The translations under genes and the position numbers were made by a program. A stretch of DNA of 64,000 nucleotides from Stutzerimonas balearica DSM 6083 (GTDB lineage Bacteria; Pseudomonadota; Gammaproteobacteria; Pseudomonadales; Pseudomonadaceae): the NCBI RefSeq assembly GCF_000818015.1, contig NZ_CP007511.1, forward strand, positions 1,474,001 through 1,538,000, read 5' to 3'. A model generated the notes under the pieces. It was not told where the DNA came from, searched no databases, and saw only the letters and a list, made by a program, of their open reading frames with translations. Below, one piece after another: positions 30,747 to 42,462 of the stretch (positions are counted from its first letter, which is position 1; each line of letters begins with the position of its first letter).

Positions 30747-31601
30747 CTACTGGCGGAAGCCGTCGACGATGTACTCGGCCAGTGCCTCGGTTACCGGCGA
30801 CTGGGTCTGTGCGTTGCGCAGTAGCACGATGCTCGACAGCGGCAGCGGCGGCAGCCCTTCGGCCTCGCCGAGAATGCGCAGGTCGGTGGGAATCAGGCTC
30901 TGCAACTGAGCGGTCACTGCCAGGCCGGCGCCGACCAGCGCCATGATCGCCGACAGGCTCGGGCTGGTGTAGGCGATGCGGTAGTCGATTTCTGCCGCCT
31001 CCAGCGCGTTGCACACCCAGGCACGGCAGAAACAGCCACTGTTGAACATTGCCAGCGGTATCGGCCGTTGCTGATGCAGGTCGAAGCCGGCCGCTTCGGC
31101 CCAGACGAAGCGCTCCTGGCGCAGCAGTTGACCGATCTCGGTGCCCGGTTCGCGGGTGACGATGGTCAGGTCGAGATCCTTGCGCCCCAGCAGTTGCCCG
31201 GACGGTTCGCAATGCACCTCTACCTGGACCAGCGGATAGGCCTGGGCGAAGCGCGCCAGGATGCCGGGCAGGAAGCGCATCACGTAATCGTCCGGCGTGC
31301 CGATGCGCACCGCGCCGACCATGTGCGGCTGGCGCAGTGTGGTGATCACCTCGCCGTGCAGCTTGAGGATGCGCCTGGCGTAGCCGAGCAGCACCTGGCC
31401 CTCGGCTGTGAGCGTTACCTGCCGGCCACTGCGCTCGAACAGCGGGCGCTGCAGCACGTCTTCCTCGAGTCGCTTCATCTGCATGCTGACCGCCGACTGG
31501 GTGCGGTTGACCGCTTCGGCGGCACGGGTGAAGCCGCCGTGGTCGGCGATGGCGACAAAGCTGCGCAGCAGCTCCGTGTCGATGCTGGGGTAGTGGGCCA
31601 T
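30747..31601 (-). CDS. LysR family transcription regulator
   Basis: A 284-residue LysR-type regulator. The N-terminal winged HTH is at residues 8-66 (LLRSFVAIADHGGFTRAAEA, NRTQSAVSMQMKRLEEDV). The effector domain follows from about 90, with GAVRIGTPDDYVMRFLPGIL typical of the family. The ligand is unknown. The gene is divergent from a DUF1127 gene across 93 bp, a pairing that usually means the LysR protein controls the neighbour as well as itself. Its stop is 3 bp from the convergent MarR gene stop. Confidence 0.9.
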   Translation of the reverse strand: MAHYPSIDTELLRSFVAIADHGGFTRAAEAVNRTQSAVSMQMKRLEEDVLQRPLFERSGRQVTLTAEGQVLLGYARRILKLHGEVITTLRQPHMVGAVRIGTPDDYVMRFLPGILARFAQAYPLVQVEVHCEPSGQLLGRKDLDLTIVTREPGTEIGQLLRQERFVWAEAAGFDLHQQRPIPLAMFNSGCFCRAWVCNALEAAEIDYRIAYTSPSLSAIMALVGAGLAVTAQLQSLIPTDLRILGEAEGLPPLPLSSIVLLRNAQTQSPVTEALAEYIVDGFRQ

Positions 31602-31694
31602 GGATCAATCTCGCAGATGGCTGGCATCAGAAGTATTCGTTGGATTGATCGTAGCCGGGTGGCGACACTTTCGCCATCCAGAGGAGGACACGCG

Positions 31695-31934
31695 ATGAAC
31701 CGGCAACGAATCCCACTGCATCACCCGCTGCGTTGGTTCGACGAATGGCGGCTGCCGCCGCTCTCGGCAGGGCGGCTGCTGGCGCGCCTGCGGCGCTGGC
31801 ATCGGCTGGCGCGCCAACGTCGCCAGCTGGCGGCGCTGGACGAGCATGCGCTGAAGGATCTGGGGCTGAGCCGCGCCGACGTCGAGGCAGAGATCAGCCG
31901 GCCATTCTGGGACGATCCTCAGGACCGCGGCTGA
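31695..31934 (+). CDS. DUF1127 small basic protein
   Basis: A 79-residue Arg-rich protein with a strong GAGGAGG ribosome site. The C-terminal half carries the DUF1127 (YjiS-like) motif RRQLAALDEHALKDLGLSRA, followed by DVEAEISRPFW. Small DUF1127 proteins of other proteobacteria affect phosphate/carbon metabolism and RNA turnover through an arginine-rich helix; no specific role is known here. It is divergent from a LysR regulator, which is the likely controller. Its stop is directly adjacent to the convergent TSUP gene. Confidence 0.88.
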   Translation: MNRQRIPLHHPLRWFDEWRLPPLSAGRLLARLRRWHRLARQRRQLAALDEHALKDLGLSRADVEAEISRPFWDDPQDRG

Positions 31935-32690
31935 TCAGTGCCCCAGCAGCAGCTTCTGCACCCCCAGCGAAAGGCTGACGGTGACCAGCATCAGCGCGAA
32001 CAGTCGCTGCAGCAGGGTGCCGCTGAGGTACTGCGCCAGGCGGTTGCCGGTGAGTACGCCACAGGCGCCACCGCCGGCCAGGCCGGCGAGCAGGGCCAAT
32101 GGCGGCTGTGCGCCGGTCAGGTAGAGCAGAAAGCCCCCGCCGCTGACCAGGGCGATCACCGCCATCGAGGTGCCCATGGCGGCCAGCAGTGGCAGCGGGC
32201 TGAACCACAACAGCGCCGGCACGATGAGAAAACCACCCCCCACACCCATCAGGCCCGACAGCATGCCGACGCCGAAGCCGATGCCGGCGAGCGCCGGGTA
32301 GCGCATGGCCCGGCCTTCGCGCAGCGGCAGCTTCGCGCCGCGCCACATGCGCACAGCCGACCACAGCACCAGCAGGCAGAAGGCGACGATCAGCCATTTT
32401 TCCGGCACGTAGCGTCCCAACCACTGACCGGCCGCGTTACCGGGCAAGCCACAGAGCGCCAGCAACAGCGCCGGGCGCCAGGCGACCTGGCCGAGGCGGG
32501 CGCGGGGCACGGCGCCGACAAAGGCCGACATCGCCACTGCGCCAAGGCTGACGCCGATCGCATCGCGCAACGGCAGGTGCAGGCTCAATAGCAGTGGCAG
32601 GGCGACCAGCGAGCCGCCGGCGCCGGTCAGGCCCAGCAACAGGCCGAGCACGATGCCGATGCCCAACGCTTCGAACAGCAGCGCGTCCAT
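31935..32690 (-). CDS. Sulfite exporter TauE/SafE (TSUP) family permease
   Basis: A 251-residue membrane protein with about seven to eight helices and the two-fold TSUP repeat. The first repeat has LGLTGAGGSLVALPLLL and the second LSGLMGVGGGFLIVPALLW, both glycine-rich signature loops. The family exports or imports organosulfur and sulfite-like anions; the substrate of this member is unknown. The gene downstream of the divergent LysR/DUF1127 pair shares no clear operon. The next minus-strand gene upstream, about 90 bp away, encodes a haem-binding protein, so the two could be co-transcribed. Confidence 0.9.
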   Translation of the reverse strand: MDALLFEALGIGIVLGLLLGLTGAGGSLVALPLLLSLHLPLRDAIGVSLGAVAMSAFVGAVPRARLGQVAWRPALLLALCGLPGNAAGQWLGRYVPEKWLIVAFCLLVLWSAVRMWRGAKLPLREGRAMRYPALAGIGFGVGMLSGLMGVGGGFLIVPALLWFSPLPLLAAMGTSMAVIALVSGGGFLLYLTGAQPPLALLAGLAGGGACGVLTGNRLAQYLSGTLLQRLFALMLVTVSLSLGVQKLLLGH

Positions 32691-32782
32691 CAGGCGCTGC
32701 CGCCTCGGCGCCGGTTAGGTCGAGCGCCACGGGATTTGGTGAACGGCATGCTTTCTCCGGTCGGTGGCGCCGGCGCGCCCGG

Positions 32783-33340
32783 TTACTGGGACAGAGCCTT
32801 GCGCAAGGTGAAGGCGCCGCGCAAGTCGCCCTGGCTGAAGCCGCGCGCCTGATCGTCCGGGTAGTAGCGGGAAATCAGGCTGACCAGCTCCGGTTTTACC
32901 GCGGTGCCGTGACAGGCCAGGCAAGGCTCGCCCGTACCGATGGCTTGCATGTAGCGGTACTCGTTACCGATGACCTCGCCGTGATTGAGCTGTTCCAGCG
33001 GCTCGCCGGCCGCGGCGCGCTGTTCGAACTGCTCCAGCACCTTGCGCTCCCAGGCGTCCGGAGCGTTGTCCGGATTGCGCAGGCGCAGCGCGGTCCGGCC
33101 GACACGCCAGGGCTCACGGCTGTGTTCCGAGGCGATCACCGGCGCCAGCAGGTGACAGCTCTTCACCGCCTTGGTCGGGCCGCCGCTGGCCATGGCCTGT
33201 TTCACCGTGGCCAGCAATTGCTGCTGGAACGGCGGGATCAGGCTCGCGGCTTCCTGGCGCAGCGGGTCATCGGTGGCGGGAGTGGCGGCATACAGGTGCG
33301 CCGAGAGCAGGCTCAGGGCGATCAGGCTGGCTTTGTGCAT
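32783..33340 (-). CDS. DUF3365 (Tll0287-like) c-type haem protein
   Basis: A 185-residue periplasmic protein. The ATG at 33340 begins a signal peptide (MHKASLIALSLLSAHLYAAT). The mature domain carries the haem c attachment motif CLACH in GTGEPCLACHGTAVKP and the family context ISRYYPDDQARGFSQGDLRG at the C-terminus. DUF3365/Tll0287-like domains are haem-binding PAS-like sensors or electron carriers; here the domain stands alone. A second cysteine (KSCHLLAP) is of unknown role. It may be co-transcribed with the TSUP permease 92 bp downstream. Confidence 0.87.
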   Translation of the reverse strand: MHKASLIALSLLSAHLYAATPATDDPLRQEAASLIPPFQQQLLATVKQAMASGGPTKAVKSCHLLAPVIASEHSREPWRVGRTALRLRNPDNAPDAWERKVLEQFEQRAAAGEPLEQLNHGEVIGNEYRYMQAIGTGEPCLACHGTAVKPELVSLISRYYPDDQARGFSQGDLRGAFTLRKALSQ

Positions 33341-33413
33341 CGGGCTTTCCTTCGGTTTGAATGTGCTGATTATAGGGGGGGGAGTATGTGGAAAGCACGA
33401 TCGGCCGCGACGC

Positions 33414-35396
33414 CTACCCCTCGCCGCGCACCAGCCGACGCACCAGAAACCGGTTCGGGTGACAGGCTTCGGCGACGTCACGCGGCAGCGGCAGGGGCTC
33501 GTCCTCCAGCCAGGCAGCGATCAGCTCGCCCGACAGCAGCGTGCTGATCATCCCGCGCGAGCCGTGGGCGGTGTTGACGTAGAGCCCGTCCAGCCACGGG
33601 CACGGCGCATCGGGAATCTGCCGGGCGTTGCGGGTGAGCGAGGCGTAGGTCTCCAGGAAGCGCTCCTGATCTGCCAGCGGGCCGATCAGCGGCAGGTAGT
33701 CGGGGCTGGTGCAGCGAAATGCCGCACGCCCCTGTAGTTGCTCGGGCGGCTGCGCGGCGACCTGCAGCCGCTCAGTCAGGTCATGCGAGATGCCTTCGAG
33801 CAACTCGAGATTGGCCTGATGTTCCTCGACACTGAGTGCGGTGTCGGTGCCCTTGAAATTGAAGCTGGCACCGAGCGTGTGCTGCCCGTCGCGCGCCGGG
33901 GCGACATAGCCCTTGGCGCACAGCACGGTGCGCAGCGCGACACTGGCGGCGGTGGTCGGCAGGCAGGTGATCTGCCCGCGAATGCGCTTGAGCGGCAGCC
34001 AGGCGCTCTGCGGGAAATCGGCACTGTCCGCCGCCCCGGCGAGCACGACCACCGGTGCTTCGGCGAGTACCTGACCGTCGGCCAACGCCTGCCAGCTTTC
34101 GCCGTGGCGTTCGAGGCTGAGCACGGCGCGGTGCTGGCGCAGTTCGATGTTCGGCCGTGCCAGCAGATAGCGGCAGACCGCCGGCGGGTGCGCCCAGCCG
34201 GCCTCGGGATAGAACAGCCCGCCGCCCGGCAGGCTGATGCCGGCCAAGGCTTCGGCATCGGCCTGATCCAGCGGCCGTACCAGGCCTTCGGGAAAGGCCC
34301 CGGCCAGCTCTGCCTGGCGTTGTTGCTCCTTGTCGTCATAGGCCAGCTGCAGCACGCCACAGGCATCCCAGTCCTGGCCGCGCTGCAGACGCTCGAGCAG
34401 GCGGCGGGTGTAGCCGAAGCCGCTGACGACCAGCCTCGACAGCGCGGTGCCATGGGCCGAGAGCTTGAGATAGAGCACGCCCTGCGGGTTGCCGGAACCT
34501 TCTTCGGCGGGCCCGGCATGACGCTCGAGCACGGTGACCTGCCAGCCGCGGCGGGCCAGGCTGGCTGCACTGGCGCAGCCGGCCAGGCCGGCGCCGATCA
34601 CCAGGGCCCGGCGTTCTCGAGGCGCCTGGCCTGGGCGGGCGAACCACGGGCGTGCGACCGCGGTTGGCGCGCCGATGAACTGGCCTCTGAGGATTTCACG
34701 CTTGTGGCCGAAGCCCGGCGCGCGCTGCATGTCGAAGCCCGCGTCGGTCAGCCCTCGGCGCACGAAGCCGGCGCTGGTGAAGGTGCCGAGTGTCGCCCCA
34801 GGCGCGGACAGCCGGGCCAGTTCGGCGAACAGCGCCGGCTGCCACATCTGTGGGTTCTTTGCCGGGGCGAAGCCGTCGAGAAACCAGGCATCGATGCGCG
34901 CATCCAGCGCCGGCAGGCAGTCGAGCACGTCGCCGACCAGCAGGGTCAGGCTCACTCGCCCATCGGCGAAGTTCAGCCGCTGGAAGCCGGGATGGATCGC
35001 CAGGTACTGGTCGAGCAGCTGCTCGGCCAGGGGTTCGAGCTGTGGCCAGAGCGACAGGGCGCGCTGCAGGTCGGCCCGGGTGAGCGGGTGCTTCTCGACG
35101 CTGACGAAGTGCAGGCGCGCCCCGGCCGGCGCCTGCCGGTCGAACAGCTGCCAGGCACAGAGGAAATTCAGACCGGTGCCAAAACCGGTTTCGCCAATGG
35201 TGAAGGCCTGCCCCGGCGCCAGTTCGGCGAAACGCCGGTCAAGCGCGTTCTGTGCCAGAAACACGTGCTCGGTCTCGGCCAGGCCGCTGGCGCGAGAGAA
35301 GTACACGTCGCCGTACTGGCGCGATTGCGGCTGGCCGCTGTCGTCCCAATCGAGTTCGGCGTGCTGGAAGCGGGGCGAAGTGGAATGGTCCTGCAT
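33414..35396 (-). CDS. mnmC: Bifunctional tRNA-modifying enzyme MnmC
   Basis: A 660-residue two-domain enzyme. The N-terminal methyltransferase domain (about 1-245; GETGFGTGLNFLCAWQ, WFLDGFAPAKNPQMW) makes mnm5(s2)U from nm5(s2)U using SAM. The C-terminal FAD-dependent oxidase domain (about 265-650; ALVIGAGLAGCASAASLARR) converts cmnm5 to nm5. Both act at the wobble uridine (U34) of certain tRNAs. The frame is open further upstream, but the ATG at 35396, preceded by AGGA, begins the conserved sequence. It lies just after gacS on the same strand with a short gap. Confidence 0.95.
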   Translation of the reverse strand: MQDHSTSPRFQHAELDWDDSGQPQSRQYGDVYFSRASGLAETEHVFLAQNALDRRFAELAPGQAFTIGETGFGTGLNFLCAWQLFDRQAPAGARLHFVSVEKHPLTRADLQRALSLWPQLEPLAEQLLDQYLAIHPGFQRLNFADGRVSLTLLVGDVLDCLPALDARIDAWFLDGFAPAKNPQMWQPALFAELARLSAPGATLGTFTSAGFVRRGLTDAGFDMQRAPGFGHKREILRGQFIGAPTAVARPWFARPGQAPRERRALVIGAGLAGCASAASLARRGWQVTVLERHAGPAEEGSGNPQGVLYLKLSAHGTALSRLVVSGFGYTRRLLERLQRGQDWDACGVLQLAYDDKEQQRQAELAGAFPEGLVRPLDQADAEALAGISLPGGGLFYPEAGWAHPPAVCRYLLARPNIELRQHRAVLSLERHGESWQALADGQVLAEAPVVVLAGAADSADFPQSAWLPLKRIRGQITCLPTTAASVALRTVLCAKGYVAPARDGQHTLGASFNFKGTDTALSVEEHQANLELLEGISHDLTERLQVAAQPPEQLQGRAAFRCTSPDYLPLIGPLADQERFLETYASLTRNARQIPDAPCPWLDGLYVNTAHGSRGMISTLLSGELIAAWLEDEPLPLPRDVAEACHPNRFLVRRLVRGEG

Positions 35397-35427
35397 GAGC
35401 TGTCCTGGGCGGTGTCGGGGCGGCAAA

Positions 35428-38202
<2,775 letters not shown>

Positions 38203-38259
38203 GGTCCATCCCCCAAGCGAGGGCGCTAGTGTAGCCCGTTGCCGCCAGCCGGCGTGAGG

Positions 38260-38886
38260 TCAGTCCAGCCCGCGGATGTCCTTGCCGTTGAAGTCCGGCA
38301 GCTTCCAGCGAAAGGTCATCGCCAGCACGCGGAACAGGAAGCCGGCCGCCAGCGCTGCCAGCGAGGCCAGCTCGTTGTTGACGCCCAGCCAGAGCAGGCC
38401 GACGTAGAGCACGCCGGCGAACAGCGCGACCGTGGCGTAGAGCTCGCGTTGCAGCACCATCGGCACCTGGGTGCAGAGCACGTCGCGCATGAGACCGCCG
38501 AAGATGCCGGTGACCAGGCCGGCGACCACCACGATCGCCGGGTGCGCGTTCATGCTCATGGCCACATCGCAACCGATCACGGTGAATGCCACCAGGCCCA
38601 GGCCATCGACCAGCAGGAAGATCATGCGCAGGTGATGCAGGTGGCGGGCGATCACTGCCGTGACGATGGCCGCGCCGATGGTGAACGCCAGGTATTCGGG
38701 GTTGGCGATCCAGCCCAGCGGGTAATGCCCAAGCAGCACGTCGCGCGCGGTGCCGCCACCCAGGGCGGTGACCGTGCCGAGCAGGCAGATGCCGAACAGG
38801 TCCATGCCGCGGCGCATGCCCATGATGGCGCCGGACATGGCTTCGGCGGTGATGGCGACCAGATAGATGGTGTGCAGCAGATCCAC
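38260..38886 (-). CDS. TRIC-type cation channel family protein (YicG-like, UPF0126)
   Basis: A 208-residue membrane protein with seven predicted helices. Two glycine-rich repeats, LLGTVTALGGGTARDVLLG and GLVTGIFGGLMRDVLCTQVP, define the UPF0126/TRIC family, whose prokaryotic members form trimeric potassium-permeable channels. Length and repeats are normal. It is divergent from an argP-like LysR gene over about 130 AT-rich bases, which contain a 12-bp palindrome. Whether the LysR protein controls this channel is unknown. Confidence 0.92.
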   Translation of the reverse strand: MDLLHTIYLVAITAEAMSGAIMGMRRGMDLFGICLLGTVTALGGGTARDVLLGHYPLGWIANPEYLAFTIGAAIVTAVIARHLHHLRMIFLLVDGLGLVAFTVIGCDVAMSMNAHPAIVVVAGLVTGIFGGLMRDVLCTQVPMVLQRELYATVALFAGVLYVGLLWLGVNNELASLAALAAGFLFRVLAMTFRWKLPDFNGKDIRGLD

Positions 38887-38954
38887 AACGGTGCTCCTGG
38901 CGAACGCAGCGGCGGGCTGCGACGAAAAGGTGCGCGATTATGGGGCTGTGCTGG

Positions 38955-38966
38955 CATCAATTGATG
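38955..38966. promoter_or_regulatory. Palindrome CATCAATTGATG in the divergent promoter
   Basis: A perfect 12-bp inverted repeat lies in the intergenic region between the TRIC-like gene and the argP-like gene. Further AT-rich direct repeats (TATTTT) follow towards the regulator start. It is a candidate LysR-type regulator site. Confidence 0.4.
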
Positions 38967-39016
38967 AAGCTAAGTATTTTTTGCCCATCCAAATATTTTC
39001 TTATGCAGGCGCCCGC

Positions 39017-39910
39017 GTGAACCTCGACCCGAAACAGACCGAAGCCTTCCGCGCGGTGATCAAGAGCGGCAGCTTCGAGCAGGCGGCGCAGCGTCTGCAT
39101 CTCACCCCGCCGGCGATTTCACAGCGCGTGCGTGCGCTCGAGAGCGCACTGGGCAGCGCACTGATCGTGCGCAGCCGGCCGTGCCGGCCCACCGAGACCG
39201 GCCAGCGCCTGCTGCAGTACCTCAAACGCGCCACGCTGCTGGAGGCGGACCTGCTCGCCGAACTCGCCGAGCGCAGCGACGCGCCGCTGGTGGTGGTCGC
39301 CGCGCTGAACGCCGACAGCCTGGGCACCTGGTTCTTTCCGGCGCTGGCCGAGGTTCTGATCCGTGAGCGCGTCCTGCTCGACCTGACCGTCGAGGATCAG
39401 GACCACACCTACAGCCTGCTGGAAACCGGCCTGGCGATCGGCTGTATCAGCACCGAGCCGAAGCCGATGCGTGGCTGCACGGCCAGTGCTCTGGGCAGCA
39501 TGCGTTACCGGCTGGTGGCCTCGGCCGCCTTTCGCGACCAACATTTCCCCTCCGGGATGACCCGCGCCGCCGCCCGCAAGGCACCGGTGGTTGCCTATAC
39601 CCGCAAGGACACCCTGCAATCGTCGTTTCTGCTGCGCCGCTTCGGCCTGCCGGAGGGCGCCTATCCGTGCCACTACGTGCCGGGTGCCGAACCGCACTTC
39701 AACGCCATTCGCTACGGGCTTGGTTATGGCATGGTGCCGGAGCTGCTCATGCGCGAGGCCCTGAGCGGCGGCGAGGTGGTCGATCTGGCGGCAGACGAGC
39801 CGCTCGACCTGGCGCTGTACTGGCACACCTGGAAGGTTCAGTCGCCGCGCATGGAGCACCTTTCGCGGCAGATCGTCGAGGCCGCGCCGAGAATTCTCGC
39901 GCGCCCCTAG
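39017..39910 (+). CDS. argP: LysR regulator of the ArgP (IciA) type
   Basis: A 297-residue LysR protein starting at a GTG (39017); the frame extends upstream but into non-conserved sequence. The HTH is visible as TEAFRAVIKSGSFEQAAQRL and LTPPAISQRVRALESALG, followed by the ArgP-typical VRSRPCRPTETGQRLLQYLK. ArgP responds to lysine and arginine and activates the argO/lysE exporter and related genes; the exporter gene is not adjacent here. It is instead divergent from a TRIC-type channel gene. The ArgP assignment is by sequence resemblance. Confidence 0.82.
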   Translation: MNLDPKQTEAFRAVIKSGSFEQAAQRLHLTPPAISQRVRALESALGSALIVRSRPCRPTETGQRLLQYLKRATLLEADLLAELAERSDAPLVVVAALNADSLGTWFFPALAEVLIRERVLLDLTVEDQDHTYSLLETGLAIGCISTEPKPMRGCTASALGSMRYRLVASAAFRDQHFPSGMTRAAARKAPVVAYTRKDTLQSSFLLRRFGLPEGAYPCHYVPGAEPHFNAIRYGLGYGMVPELLMREALSGGEVVDLAADEPLDLALYWHTWKVQSPRMEHLSRQIVEAAPRILARP

Positions 39911-40033
39911 GCGTTGGCCGGCAGGCCCTGGGTCAGGGCGGCATCTCGTCGCTTCGGCTAACGGCTATGCCCGTCATCGGACGATGCCGGTATCATGTGC
40001 GCCTTTTCCAGATGCCCGCGGTGCTCCGACGCC

Positions 40034-40936
40034 ATGACTAAGCATTACCCGACCATCGCCGACTGCATCGGCCACACGCCTCTGGTGCGCCTGCAACGCA
40101 TGCCGGGGCAGACCAGCAATACCATCCTGGTCAAGCTCGAAGGCAACAACCCCGCCGGTTCGGTGAAGGATCGGCCGGCATTGTCGATGATCAACCGCGC
40201 CGAGCAGCGCGGCGATATCCGCCCGGGCGACACCCTGATCGAGGCCACCAGCGGCAACACCGGCATCGCCCTGGCGATGGCGGCGGCGATCAAGGGTTAT
40301 CGGATGATCCTGATCATGCCGGACAACTCCAGCGCCGAGCGCAAGGCGGCGATGACCGCCTATGGCGCCGAGCTGATCCTGGTGAGCAAGGAGGAGGGCA
40401 TGGAAGGGGCCCGCGACCTGGCGCTGAAGATGCAGGCCGAGGGGCACGGCAAGGTGCTCGACCAGTTCGCCAATGGCGATAACCCGATCGCGCACTACAA
40501 CAGCACCGGCCCGGAGATCTGGGAGCAGACCGGCGGCAGCGTCACCCATTTCGTCAGCTCGATGGGCACCACCGGCACCATCATGGGCGTGTCGCGCTAT
40601 CTCAAGGAGCAGAACCCGGACGTGCAGATCGTCGGCCTGCAACCGATGGAAGGCGCGGCCATTCCCGGCATTCGCCGCTGGCCTGCCGAGTACCTGCCAA
40701 AGATCTTCGAGGCCGAGCGGGTCGACCGCGTGGTCGATATGTCCCAGGCCGAAGCCGAGCAAACCATGCGCCGTCTGGCGCGCGAGGAAGGCATTTTCTG
40801 CGGCGTATCGTCCGGTGGTGCGGTCGCGGCAGCGCTACGCCTCTCGCAGGAGCTGGAGAACGCGGTGATCGTCGCGATCATCTGCGATCGCGGCGACCGC
40901 TACCTTTCCACCGGCGTCTATGACGCGGCCCACTGA
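40034..40936 (+). CDS. cysM: Cysteine synthase B (CysM)
   Basis: A 300-residue PLP enzyme. The Schiff-base lysine is K45 in NPAGSVKDRPAL, and the substrate loop is EATSGNTGIALA. The cofactor-phosphate loop is SSMGTTGTIMGVSRYL and the C-terminal serine-bearing segment FCGVSSGGAVAAAL. CysM makes cysteine (or S-sulfocysteine from thiosulfate) from O-acetylserine. It heads the same-strand block cysM-rlmD-relA-mazG, as in P. aeruginosa. The ribosome site before the ATG is weak, and a long GC hairpin follows the gene. Confidence 0.96.
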   Translation: MTKHYPTIADCIGHTPLVRLQRMPGQTSNTILVKLEGNNPAGSVKDRPALSMINRAEQRGDIRPGDTLIEATSGNTGIALAMAAAIKGYRMILIMPDNSSAERKAAMTAYGAELILVSKEEGMEGARDLALKMQAEGHGKVLDQFANGDNPIAHYNSTGPEIWEQTGGSVTHFVSSMGTTGTIMGVSRYLKEQNPDVQIVGLQPMEGAAIPGIRRWPAEYLPKIFEAERVDRVVDMSQAEAEQTMRRLAREEGIFCGVSSGGAVAAALRLSQELENAVIVAIICDRGDRYLSTGVYDAAH

Positions 40937-40943
40937 TCGCTGG

Positions 40944-40973
40944 CCCGGCCGCGCAGGTGAAGGCGCGGCCGGG
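40944..40973 (+). terminator. Strong GC hairpin between cysM and rlmD
   Basis: Perfect 11-bp arms (CCCGGCCGCGC / GCGCGGCCGGG) with an 8-nt loop. No T-tract follows, so it could be a rho-independent-like stop, an attenuator or an mRNA-stability element between the two genes. Confidence 0.5.
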
Positions 40974-41002
40974 TCGCTCCCCGACGACGGCAGGATCTTC
41001 TG

Positions 41003-42367
41003 ATGGCAAGACGCAGCGGCGGTTTGCGCTTTCAGCCCGCAGGTGGCGAGCGCAAGGCGCAGGTTCCGCTGGGCAAGAAACAGGTACTGGTGATCGAGCG
41101 ACTCGCTCACGACGGTCGGGGCATCGGTTTCTGTGACGGGCGCACCTGGTTCGTCGACGGAGCGCTGGCCGGCGAGCGGGTCGAGGCGCGCGTGCTCGGG
41201 GCGCATGCCAAGGTCGTCGAGGCGCGCTGCGAGCGCGTGCTCGAGGCGAGCGAACGGCGGCGCCCGGCTGCCTGTCCGCATGCCGACCTTTGCGGCGGTT
41301 GCAATCTGCAGCATCTGGGCGAGGCCGATCAGCTGGAGCTCAAGCAGCGCACCCTCGCCGAGCAGCTGCTGCGCTTGGCCGATCTGGAACCCGAACAGTG
41401 GGCCGCGCCGCTCAGCGGGCCGGCGTTCGGCTATCGGCGCCGCGCTCGTCTGGCGGTGCGCTGGGACGAGCGGGCCAAGCGACTGGAGGTCGGCTTCCGC
41501 GCCGGCGCCAGCCAGCGCATCGTCCCGGTCGAGGTCTGCCCGGTGCTGGTGCCGGTGCTCGAGGCGCTTTTGCAGCCGTTGCGGCTGACGCTCGAGCGCT
41601 TGCAGAAGCCGGCGGTGATCGGGCACGTCGAGCTGTTCAGCGGCACCGCCACCGCGGTGCTGGTACGCCATACCGCACCACTGCTCGAGGCCGATCGTCA
41701 GCAACTGCTCGCCTTTGCCGCAGCGCAGGGCGTGCAGCTCTGGTTGCAGGGCGAGGGTGACCCCCAGCCGGTGGTGCCGGCCCGCCTGGGCTATCGACTC
41801 GAGCGCTGGGACCTGGAACTGGCCTGGCAGCCCGGCGACTTCGTCCAGGTCAACGCGGCGATCAACGAAGCGATGATTGCGCAGGCGCTCGACTGGCTGG
41901 CACCGGCCCCCGGCGAGCGGGTGCTCGACCTGTTCTGCGGGCTGGGCAATTTTTCCCTGCCGCTGGCCCGGAGCGGCGCACGAGTGGTGGGCGTCGAGGG
42001 CGTCGAGGCGATGGTCCGACGGGCCCGAGCCAACGCCGAGCACAACGCGCTGAGCGACGTGCACTTTTATCGGGCGGATCTGTCGAAGCCGCTGGCCGAA
42101 GCCGCCTGGGCCGCCGAGGGCTTCGCGCGGGTGCTGCTCGATCCGCCGCGGGACGGCGCGCTGGAAGTCGTGCGCCAGATCGGTGCATTGCAGGCCGGGC
42201 GCCTGGTCTATGTTTCATGTAATCCGGCCACCCTGGCGCGGGATGCCGCCGAGCTGAGCCGGCAGGGCTATCGTCTGACGCGCGCTGGAGTACTGGACAT
42301 GTTTCCGCAGACCGCTCACGTGGAGGCCATGGCGCTGTTCGAGAGGGGCGCTGGCGTGCGCGCGTAA
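41003..42367 (+). CDS. rlmD: 23S rRNA (uracil-1939-C5)-methyltransferase RlmD
   Basis: A 454-residue SAM-dependent RNA methyltransferase. An N-terminal TRAM-like beta-barrel is followed by the iron-sulfur cysteines C91, C97 and C100 ([10 protein letters not shown]) and a fourth in VCPV. The Rossmann domain has [15 protein letters not shown], the general-base region LDPPRDGAL and the catalytic nucleophile in [11 protein letters not shown]. RlmD (RumA) methylates U1939 of 23S rRNA. It precedes relA, with 95 bp between that hold a promoter-like region. Confidence 0.95.
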   Translation: MARRSGGLRFQPAGGERKAQVPLGKKQVLVIERLAHDGRGIGFCDGRTWFVDGALAGERVEARVLGAHAKVVEARCERVLEASERRRPAACPHADLCGGCNLQHLGEADQLELKQRTLAEQLLRLADLEPEQWAAPLSGPAFGYRRRARLAVRWDERAKRLEVGFRAGASQRIVPVEVCPVLVPVLEALLQPLRLTLERLQKPAVIGHVELFSGTATAVLVRHTAPLLEADRQQLLAFAAAQGVQLWLQGEGDPQPVVPARLGYRLERWDLELAWQPGDFVQVNAAINEAMIAQALDWLAPAPGERVLDLFCGLGNFSLPLARSGARVVGVEGVEAMVRRARANAEHNALSDVHFYRADLSKPLAEAAWAAEGFARVLLDPPRDGALEVVRQIGALQAGRLVYVSCNPATLARDAAELSRQGYRLTRAGVLDMFPQTAHVEAMALFERGAGVRA

Positions 42368-42462
42368 TTTTTTGACAGGCATCTGGCCTGTGGTTCAACC
42401 GACCGGCACATAGAATGCAGGCGTAATCGACGCAGAGTTCCTGCGTAGAGGGAAGGTTTCAG

